NCBI GenBank assembly: GCA_900554605.1
Contig: USHU01000006.1
Span: 1 to 16,179, forward strand
Source of the DNA: an uncultured Actinomyces sp.
Lineage (GTDB): Bacteria > Actinomycetota > Actinomycetes > Actinomycetales > Actinomycetaceae
Reading direction: 5' to 3'
DNA length: 16,179 nucleotides
Within the stretch, counting starts at the first letter, position 1; the number at the start of each line of letters is the position of its first letter. The notes under the pieces were generated by a model, which saw only the letters and a list, made by a program, of their open reading frames with translations, did no database searches and was not told the origin of the DNA. The translations under genes and the position numbers were made by a program. Below are positions 7,946 through 14,104 of the stretch, in pieces.

Positions 7946-8362
7946 GTGCCTCACTACAAAGTTTCCACTCTTGCAACTCTCCTCGGAATCAGTGACGATA
8001 CGATCCGCCGTTGGCTCGACGAAGGCCTAGTCAGGCGCGTCGAAAATGATGGACACAGTGGTCCTCTGCGCATTGACGGAGCTTCGGTTGCTGAGCTCAT
8101 TGTCAACCAACCCGAGGTCCACCAGATTGCAGCCGGTCAGGATACTCAATCCGTTCGAAACCACCTTCAAGGGCTGGTAATTGCTATCCGCAGTGACACT
8201 GTAATGAGCCAAGTCGATTTGCAGTGTGGTCCCTATCGAGTCGTCTCTCTGATCTCCACCGAAGGGGTGCGTGAGCTGGGGCTTGAGGTTGGCTCCATTG
8301 CTATGGCACAAATCAAAGCAACGAATGTTTCTCTTCAAATCCCGCGCGGAGGGAACCTGTGA
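7946..8362 (+). CDS. HTH-Mop/TOBE molybdate-binding protein (putative regulator)
   Basis: The 138-residue protein joins a MerR/excisionase-type helix-turn-helix (about 4-52, YKVSTLATLLGISDDTIRRW then DEGLVRR) to a Mop/TOBE domain (about 69-134). The Mop part begins SVRNHLQGLV and ends VGSIAMAQIKATNVSLQIP, the typical oxyanion-binding fold of molbindins and the ModC/ModE tail. It is therefore a likely molybdate-sensing DNA-binding regulator or molybdate-storage protein. Start GTG at 7946 has no ribosome binding site but a -10-like box six bases upstream. Its stop overlaps the modA start (GTGA), so the two are translationally coupled. The ModC half encoded downstream lacks a TOBE domain, which this protein may complement functionally. 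Which genes it controls is unknown. Confidence 0.85.
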   Translation: MPHYKVSTLATLLGISDDTIRRWLDEGLVRRVENDGHSGPLRIDGASVAELIVNQPEVHQIAAGQDTQSVRNHLQGLVIAIRSDTVMSQVDLQCGPYRVVSLISTEGVRELGLEVGSIAMAQIKATNVSLQIPRGGNL

Positions 8363-9183
8363 AGTCTTTCAATAGATTTGCCGTCATCGCGGCACTAAGT
8401 CTCATTACTCTTTCATCATGTTCGGGAGGAAGTGGATCAGCTTCTTCTAGTTCCTCCGAGGCCTCGTCAACGGCGCCGACTGCCAGCGCAACGCCCGTCG
8501 AACTCAAGGTTTTCACAGCAGCCTCGCTCAACAAGGCATTCCCCGAGATCGCCGACACGGTCCTCAAGGAAAGTGATCCGAACATCAAGGTGACCTTCAA
8601 CTTCCAGGGCTCATCGACTCTGGTTGACCAAATGAAGGAAGGCGCACCTGCTGACGTTTTCGCCTCTGCGGATCAGAAGAACATGGCCAAAGCGAGCGAC
8701 GCGAAGCTTGTGGATACGCCGAAGCCCTTCGCATCTAATGTCCTGACATTGATTGTTCCCAAGGGGAATCCAGGAAAGATTACCGGTCTTGATTCCTCTC
8801 TTGATGGCAAGAAGCTCGTTGTGTGCGCACAGGGTGTTCCCTGCGGTAACGCAACCAAGCAGTTGGCGGAAAAGCTCGGCGTCACGCTCAACCCTGTTTC
8901 TGAAGAACAGAAGGTAACGGACGTACGCGCAAAGGTCGAGAGCGGTGAAGCCGACGCAGGCCTCGTCTATGCGACCGATGCGAAGGCCGCGGGCGACAAG
9001 GTCGAAACCATCGAGATTGCCCGTGCAAACGAGGTCGTGAACTCGTACCCCATCGCTCTGACCGTTTCCGCAAAAAACAAGGAAGCCGCGCAGAAGTTCA
9101 TTGACGCTGTTCTTTCCGAAAAGGGACAGGCAGTGCTGAAGAAGTACGGCTTCTCGGGTCCGATTGCCTCTGATCAGGGCTGA
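8359..9183 (+). CDS. modA: Molybdate ABC transporter substrate-binding lipoprotein ModA
   Basis: ModA captures molybdate (or tungstate) outside the membrane and delivers it to the ModB channel. The 274-residue precursor has a lipoprotein signal: basic N-terminus, hydrophobic core, and lipobox LSSC with Cys21 as the lipidated residue. A Ser/Ala-rich linker (22-46) precedes the binding domain. Family motifs are FTAASL (52-57), FQGSSTL (82-88), PADVFASAD, and VTDVRAKVESGEADAGLVY from residue 186. The GTG start at 8359 overlaps the stop of the HTH-Mop gene and has GGAGGGA at 8348-8354. The permease/ATPase fusion follows after 28 bases. Confidence 0.96.
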   Translation: MKSFNRFAVIAALSLITLSSCSGGSGSASSSSSEASSTAPTASATPVELKVFTAASLNKAFPEIADTVLKESDPNIKVTFNFQGSSTLVDQMKEGAPADVFASADQKNMAKASDAKLVDTPKPFASNVLTLIVPKGNPGKITGLDSSLDGKKLVVCAQGVPCGNATKQLAEKLGVTLNPVSEEQKVTDVRAKVESGEADAGLVYATDAKAAGDKVETIEIARANEVVNSYPIALTVSAKNKEAAQKFIDAVLSEKGQAVLKKYGFSGPIASDQG

Positions 9184-9211
9184 GATCCCGAAGAGAACAG
9201 AATTCATACCG

Positions 9212-10864
9212 ATGAGACGCACGCAGAGGCATGCGGGGATCCCGCGTTGGATCGCTCTCCCCGCAGCCTGTGCTGTTCTATTTCTTCTCGTTCCCTTCAT
9301 TGCGCTTCTCGTACGCATCGATTGGGTTCAATTTCCCCATCTCTTCACTCAAGCACTGGGCTCGCAGGCCCTTGCCCTTTCGCTGCGTACCTGTCTTGCC
9401 TCGACCCTTGCCTGCATTATTGTCGGGCTTCCTTTAGCACTGGTGTGTGCCAGGGCGCGCGATACATGGTGGTCGCGAGTCCTGCGCTCTATGGTCACCT
9501 TGCCGATGGTTCTTCCTCCGGTCGTCGCGGGCTTGGCGCTCTTGATCACCTGGGGTCGCAGAGGTCTAATTGGTGCTTATCTGCAAATCTTCGGCATCAA
9601 TATTGCTTTCACAACGGTCGCGGTCATTATGGCGCAGACCTTCGTGTCACTACCTTTCTTTGTTTCTTCACTTGAAGGTGCATTGCGTACTCGCGGTTTC
9701 AATGAGGAACGCGTTGCGAGTGGGCTGGGAGCCTCGCCTTCTCGGACGCTGTGGTCGGTCACCCTGCCGCTGATGATCCCAGCTCTGGTGTCTTCGACGG
9801 CACTGGCCTTCTCGCGTGCGCTGGGAGAGTTCGGCGCAACCATTACTTTTGCGGGTTCCCTTGCCGGAGTAACCCGTACTCTTCCTTTGGAGATCTATCT
9901 TCAGCGCGAAGAATCGACCGATATGGCCCTGATGCTCTCCGTCATCTTGGTCTTTGTTGCGTTGGTGTTGGTTGGCGGTGCTTCGGCCTTTTCGCAGTGG
10001 TGGTATTCGCGTCTTCTGAGCGGGACCTCCACCGATGAGCCGAAAGTTCCCGCGGCCTCGCGCATGGCTACGCAGCCCGGCCACGGCCTCGGGAATGAGA
10101 ATGGAGACGCGCAGGACCAGCCTCCACACCGCCCCGTCCCCGGCGTGCGGATTGCCGGAAAGCTTCCCGAGCGGCATATCGATGTCGACCTCACCTGTCA
10201 GGGCGGCGCCGTCACGGCGTTTATGGGGCACAACGGTTCGGGGAAGAGCACGCTTTTGTCGGTGCTCTCTGCTTCCCTCGATGCTCCGCAGATGACCTGT
10301 ACCTGGCAGTGGTCAGATGGCGCTTCAGGTCGCCAGCCGAAGATCACAACCTTGGAGCAGAAGCCCGTTCTATTCCCTCACATGAGTGTGCTCGCCAATG
10401 TTGCCTTCCCCTTGCGTTGCGTGGGCATTCCCACTGCCGAGGCCGAGGCGCGTGCGCGCGAAGCCCTGGAGTCTGTGGGTTTGGCAGGATTGGAGCAGCG
10501 TCGGCCTGCGCAGGTGTCTGGGGGCCAAGCACAGCGAATCGCGCTCGCGCGAGCGCTGGTCGTGGACCCGGATGTGCTGCTCTTGGATGAACCGATGGCA
10601 GCACTCGACGTCGAGGCGGCGCGCGGCTTGCGCGAGTTGATTGCGCAGCGCTTCGTGGGCAGGACGATCGTTATGGCCACGCACCAGATTGAAGATGCCG
10701 CGGCACTGGACGCGCGGATCATCGTATTGAAGAATGGTTGTGTTCTGCGGCAAGGTCCATGGCGCGAACTTGTCGATCAATCGATGAGCCAGGCACAGGG
10801 AAGTGATTCCGCGCTGCTGGCAATGGGGCTGAGTGCATTGGAGAGGGCACTCGGGCAGGAGTAA
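9212..10864 (+). CDS. modBC: Fused molybdate permease-ATPase ModB-ModC
   Basis: One 550-residue chain contains both inner-membrane parts of the molybdate importer. The N-terminal ~260 residues are a ModB permease with several membrane spans and an EAA-type coupling loop around 165-186 (ERVASGLGASPSRTLW). A polar Pro/Gly-rich linker (about 262-305) leads to the ModC ATPase. Its motifs are Walker A GHNGSGKST (339-347), signature VSGGQAQ (435-441), Walker B VLLLDEP (455-461) and switch His491. The chain ends about 60 residues after His491, so the C-terminal TOBE domain of classical ModC is absent. I chose the ATG at 9212; the frame is also open to a TTG at 9164 inside modA, but neither has a strong ribosome binding site. 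The fusion seems genuine, with no stop or frame change at the junction. Confidence 0.93.
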   Translation: MRRTQRHAGIPRWIALPAACAVLFLLVPFIALLVRIDWVQFPHLFTQALGSQALALSLRTCLASTLACIIVGLPLALVCARARDTWWSRVLRSMVTLPMVLPPVVAGLALLITWGRRGLIGAYLQIFGINIAFTTVAVIMAQTFVSLPFFVSSLEGALRTRGFNEERVASGLGASPSRTLWSVTLPLMIPALVSSTALAFSRALGEFGATITFAGSLAGVTRTLPLEIYLQREESTDMALMLSVILVFVALVLVGGASAFSQWWYSRLLSGTSTDEPKVPAASRMATQPGHGLGNENGDAQDQPPHRPVPGVRIAGKLPERHIDVDLTCQGGAVTAFMGHNGSGKSTLLSVLSASLDAPQMTCTWQWSDGASGRQPKITTLEQKPVLFPHMSVLANVAFPLRCVGIPTAEAEARAREALESVGLAGLEQRRPAQVSGGQAQRIALARALVVDPDVLLLDEPMAALDVEAARGLRELIAQRFVGRTIVMATHQIEDAAALDARIIVLKNGCVLRQGPWRELVDQSMSQAQGSDSALLAMGLSALERALGQE

Positions 10865-10866
10865 AG

Positions 10867-11499
10867 GTGAAACCACTGCTATCGCTTCGCTCAATGAGTC
10901 GGCGTGGAACAGTCAACCTGTGGTTATTCATCATCACTGGAATCACCGGGCCACTCTTCTACCTCATGTCGCCAAAATTGTGGTCTTTTGCGTTGGTGAG
11001 CTGGGCTCTTGTGTGCGTGACACCCATTGCTGTTGCGATGTTGTTGATTCCCATCATCAAGCGGTGTGCTCAGGGAAGCGTGCGCGATGCGGTGCGATTC
11101 CGTCGCCGTTTGTCTCCTACGATGTCAAAAGTGTTATGCGTTGGGCTGGTTGCCATCGACTGCGGTCTTGTCGGAATGGGGTCGGTCTTATGCGCCCAGG
11201 TCGTGGCAGATGCAATCTCTGGCAGCCAGGAACTCACCGTGCGCTGCCTCGATCATCAAGAAGAAACATCAACCGTGATGCGCAGGAGAAATTTAAACAC
11301 CCGCATATTTACCACGCGTGTCACCTTGGCGAAGGAGTCAGGCGAAGAGATCAATCTGAAGTTCACTGACGGCACGAATTACACGAATACTCACGCATAC
11401 AGACAACTACGTAAGCACTGCATCTACGAGGACACTTTTACCATCTCGATGTATCCCCGGACGCGCGTGGTAACACATGTCAGTGAAGTCCGCGGATAA
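10867..11499 (+). CDS. Membrane protein of unknown function in the molybdate operon
   Basis: I do not recognise this 210-residue protein. It has three likely membrane spans at about 17-35, 39-63 and 87-113, a basic stretch between the second and third (RDAVRFRRR), and a hydrophilic C-terminal domain (115-210) of mixed strand-like character. That domain has three Cys-free turns rich in Thr/Asn and two cysteines (CLDHQ and HCIYED), which could pair if it faces outward. The GTG start at 10867 lies two bases after the modBC stop with AGGAG (10857-10861) five bases ahead, so co-transcription with modBC is very likely. Its third-position base use is less G/C-rich than in the nar genes. A role in molybdate uptake is only suggested by position. 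Confidence 0.75.
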   Translation: MKPLLSLRSMSRRGTVNLWLFIITGITGPLFYLMSPKLWSFALVSWALVCVTPIAVAMLLIPIIKRCAQGSVRDAVRFRRRLSPTMSKVLCVGLVAIDCGLVGMGSVLCAQVVADAISGSQELTVRCLDHQEETSTVMRRRNLNTRIFTTRVTLAKESGEEINLKFTDGTNYTNTHAYRQLRKHCIYEDTFTISMYPRTRVVTHVSEVRG

Positions 11500-11522
11500 G
11501 AGCTCACTGGCCTCACTGTCTA

Positions 11523-11885
11523 TTACGGATTAAAAAGAAGTCCGTAGACGACGAGATAGACCGGGAAGAGCAGAATCATGACGGAAATCGTGCAGAGTAG
11601 AAATGAACGGCTCTGAGCGCCCAGAGCGGTTAAGAAAACCCCCATGGGTACCGAGATGGTGAGGAATGGGATCTCACGACTGGTCAGCCCCGCGCGCAGA
11701 AGCATGATGGCCACCGGGAGGAGAAGAAGGTAAAGCATCGTTGAGAGCGTGTGCTTGGTAGAAAATCCCCAGGTCCACTCAGCTTCCCCGAGTACGTCGG
11801 CGGCGGGGTCGAGGCGGCGAGTAGGAATGCTGTCCTCGGTCTGCTTTTCGGGGATCGCCTGCGGTACTACCTGTTCGTTCGTCAT
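11523..11885 (-). CDS. Small three-span membrane protein of unknown function
   Basis: The 120-residue protein has a polar, Glu/Pro-rich N-terminus (1-44) and three hydrophobic segments at about 46-66, 73-91 and 93-118, ending almost directly after the last span. No family is recognised. The minus-strand ATG at 11885 has a good ribosome binding site AGAGGAG (plus-strand CTCCTCT, 11894-11900) eight bases away, and a -10-like TATACT further up, which support a real gene. It is convergent with the preceding membrane-protein gene, with only 23 bases between the stops and no hairpin there. Confidence 0.7.
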   Translation of the reverse strand: MTNEQVVPQAIPEKQTEDSIPTRRLDPAADVLGEAEWTWGFSTKHTLSTMLYLLLLPVAIMLLRAGLTSREIPFLTISVPMGVFLTALGAQSRSFLLCTISVMILLFPVYLVVYGLLFNP

Positions 11886-11936
11886 TGCTCGCGCTCCTCT
11901 AGTTTTCCCGTGTGTGAGCAGGTTGTTCTGGGGGGC

Positions 11937-11942
11937 AGTATA
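11937..11942 (-). promoter_or_regulatory. Candidate -10 element for the minus-strand membrane-protein gene
   Basis: Read on the minus strand this is TATACT, five of six bases matching TATAAT, lying 52 bases before the ATG at 11885. A start near 11930 would give a 5' UTR of about 45 bases containing the AGAGGAG ribosome binding site. No convincing -35 sequence is present. Confidence 0.35.
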
Positions 11943-12002
11943 CCGAAAGAAAGTTTGAAGATTTAGTGGCTTTTATGGAAGAGAGCTGCATGGATAGGAA
12001 AA

Positions 12003-12037
12003 CACTGTGGGGGCCGGTGAAACCGACCCCCACAGTG
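12003..12037 (-). terminator. Terminator-like hairpin pointing leftward
   Basis: CACTGTGGGGG (12003-12013) and CCCCCACAGTG (12027-12037) are perfect 11-bp arms. Inside, CGGT (12015-12018) and ACCG (12022-12025) extend the stem past one C/A mismatch to a GAA loop. On the minus strand the stem is followed by TTTTCCTATCC, so the T-rich tail fits leftward termination; on the plus strand it is followed by CATCCC. No gene reading leftward is seen to its right. Confidence 0.6.
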
Positions 12038-12162
12038 CATCCCATCAACACAATATGCGTAAAAAACAGCGTCCCTCAACAGGTAAAAGGAGACGGGGCC
12101 TTACGACCCCCGATGTCTGATATTGCAAATGTACGAGGCGAATCTGTGGGAGCTTTGGGGTC

Positions 12163-12184
12163 AAGCTATGAATAAGCTATGAAT
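12163..12184. repeat. 11-bp perfect tandem repeat
   Basis: AAGCTATGAAT occurs twice head to tail. The period is about one helical turn. It lies about 170 bases before the ABC exporter start and could be a paired protein-binding site or a simple slippage product. Confidence 0.5.
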
Positions 12185-12354
12185 GAGAATGGCGGAGAAA
12201 ATAGCGCGCAATGCCAATTGATACGACGACGGTTAATATGAAGACATCACATCTTTTCGGCATTCCTATCGTTGTCGCAGCGGGGCTCCGTGCTCAAGAC
12301 ACCGCCAGGTAGGCATGTGCTACACACAGTAATCAGCCAGGGGTTCAGTACTAT

Positions 12355-14103
12355 ATGTCAATTATTCGTACCTTATTGAGGAGCCTTCGCGAGTATCGTC
12401 GTGCATCACTCCTGACGCCATTTTTTGTTACGGGAGAAGTCATTCTTGAGTGCTTCCTCCCCCTGGTCATGGCCTCCTTGGTTGATCACCTTCAAGGCGG
12501 CGCGCTCACCCCGGTCGTGCGCCTGGGCGTCTTCATGTTGGTTATGGCGATGTTCTCGCTCCTCTTCGGCATCCTCGCCGCCCGTTTCGGAGCAACCGCA
12601 GCAGCCGGTCTGGCAAAGCATCTGCGTCAAGACCTCTTCTTCAAGGTTCAGGATTTCTCTTTCGGGGATGTCGATCGTTTTTCGACATCCTCTCTGGTTA
12701 CCCGCATGACAACGGACGTGACAAACGTCCAAAACGCCTATGGCATGATTATCCGTGTTGCCGTCCGCGTCCCTTTGATGGTTGTCTTCTCGATCGTCAT
12801 GACGCTTCGCATCAACTGGCGCATGTCCCTGATTTTCCTCATCATGTTGCCTTTCCTGGCGGCAATCATGTTTGGAATCATCATCTTCATTTTCCCGGTT
12901 TTCCGCCGAATCTTTAAGAAATATGACGCCCTGAATAACTCCGTCCAAGAGAACATCGCAGGCATCCGAGTTGTAAAGTCCTTCGTCAACGAAGAGTACG
13001 AAAAGACTCGTTTCGCTAAGCGCTCAGAGGAAGTACGAGCAGACTTCACCTTCGCCGAAAAGGTTCTGGCGCTCAATACACCCGTCATGATGCTTTTCAT
13101 CTTCGGGGCAATCATGCTGGTGGACTTCATTGGTGCGCAGATGATTGTTGCCTCTGGTGGCACGGAGTTGACCACAGGCCAGCTCTCGGCCCTGATCACC
13201 TACGGCATCCAAATCCTGACGGCCATGATGATGCTCGCCTTCATCTTCGTCATGATCACGATCGCCGGAGAATCCGCGAATCGTATCGCGGAGGTTCTTC
13301 GTTACGAGTCTCCACTGACCTCTCCCGAATACGGTATCCGCGAGGTCCCGACCGGGGATATCACTTTCGAAAACGTCACCTTTAAGTACAGGGAAGACTC
13401 GGAGCGCCCCGCTCTATCGGATATCTCCCTGACCATTCCCGCCGGTTCAACACTGGGCATCGTCGGTGGAACAGGTTCAGCAAAGACCTCACTTATTCAG
13501 CTGATCCCTCGCCTCTATGACGTCACCGAAGGAAAGGTCACGGTCGGCGGGATCGACGTTCGCGACTACCGCCTCGAACCTCTGCGAGATGCAGTTTCCG
13601 TCGTCCTCCAAAAGAACATCCTCTTCTCGGGAACGATCAAAGAAAACCTGCGTTGGGGCAACCCGGACGCGAGCGATGCGGAGCTGATCCACGCGTGCGA
13701 GCTTTCGCAGGCAGACGAGTTCATCCGCCAATTCCCCGACGGTTACGACACCATGGTCGAACGAGGCGGCGCCAACCTTTCTGGCGGCCAAAAGCAGCGC
13801 CTGTGCATTGCTCGCGCGCTCCTCAAGAAGCCCATGATCCTCATTTTGGATGATTCCACCAGCGCGGTGGATACCAAGACCGACGCTTTGATTCGACAGG
13901 CATTCGAAACGGAAATCCCCGATACGACAACGATCATTATCGCCCAGCGCATTTCTTCAGTTCAGCACGCCGACCAGATCATCGTTTTGGATGACGGGCG
14001 CATTAAGGAACACGGCACGCACCAAGAGCTTCTGGACTTGGGCGGCGAATACCGCGAACTGTACGACACGCAAAACAGCCCGAGCGAAAGCGAGGTGGCC
14101 TGA
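12355..14103 (+). CDS. ABC exporter half-transporter with degenerate ATPase site
   Basis: The 582-residue protein is a type IV ABC exporter subunit: an N-terminal six-span transmembrane domain (about 15-310) and a C-terminal ATPase (about 335-582). Walker A is GGTGSAKTS (371-379), with Ala376 in place of the usual last Gly. The signature LSGGQ (475-479) is intact. Walker B reads ILILDDSTSAVD, so Asp500 replaces the catalytic Glu, and the switch His is Gln531 (IIIAQRISSV). These changes mark the non-catalytic partner of heterodimeric exporters such as BmrC/BmrD or TM287/288. ATG at 12355 has only a weak AGGGG (12339-12343), 11 bases ahead. The canonical partner gene starts two bases after its stop. 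Likely role: export of a drug, lipid or peptide; the substrate is not evident. Confidence 0.93.
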   Translation: MSIIRTLLRSLREYRRASLLTPFFVTGEVILECFLPLVMASLVDHLQGGALTPVVRLGVFMLVMAMFSLLFGILAARFGATAAAGLAKHLRQDLFFKVQDFSFGDVDRFSTSSLVTRMTTDVTNVQNAYGMIIRVAVRVPLMVVFSIVMTLRINWRMSLIFLIMLPFLAAIMFGIIIFIFPVFRRIFKKYDALNNSVQENIAGIRVVKSFVNEEYEKTRFAKRSEEVRADFTFAEKVLALNTPVMMLFIFGAIMLVDFIGAQMIVASGGTELTTGQLSALITYGIQILTAMMMLAFIFVMITIAGESANRIAEVLRYESPLTSPEYGIREVPTGDITFENVTFKYREDSERPALSDISLTIPAGSTLGIVGGTGSAKTSLIQLIPRLYDVTEGKVTVGGIDVRDYRLEPLRDAVSVVLQKNILFSGTIKENLRWGNPDASDAELIHACELSQADEFIRQFPDGYDTMVERGGANLSGGQKQRLCIARALLKKPMILILDDSTSAVDTKTDALIRQAFETEIPDTTTIIIAQRISSVQHADQIIVLDDGRIKEHGTHQELLDLGGEYRELYDTQNSPSESEVA

Positions 14104-14104
14104 G

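Larger units (their letters stand above)
11886..12354. other. 469-bp intergenic region between divergent genes
   Basis: This stretch separates the minus-strand membrane-protein gene from the ABC exporter. It holds the minus-strand promoter and ribosome binding site near its left end, a strong hairpin at 12003-12037, an 11-bp tandem repeat at 12163-12184, and a possible 24-codon reading frame at 12238-12312. It is more AT-rich than the flanking genes. A 69-codon plus-strand frame at 11966-12175 has no ribosome binding site and an uncharacteristic composition and is not called. I see no tRNA or recognisable riboswitch. Confidence 0.6.

Noticed and set aside
9164..9211. TTG start for the ModB-ModC fusion within modA
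   Set aside because: It is a rare start codon without a clear ribosome binding site and adds a polar segment before the normal ModB N-terminus; the ATG at 9212 is simpler, though the point is not settled.
11966..12175. 69-codon plus-strand frame in the intergenic region
   Set aside because: It runs through the terminator hairpin and the tandem repeat, has no ribosome binding site, and its sequence looks non-coding.
13991..14104. Upstream extension of the second exporter subunit
   Set aside because: The extra 38 residues are an out-of-frame reading of the end of the first subunit; the ATG at 14105 has a ribosome binding site and directly follows the stop.
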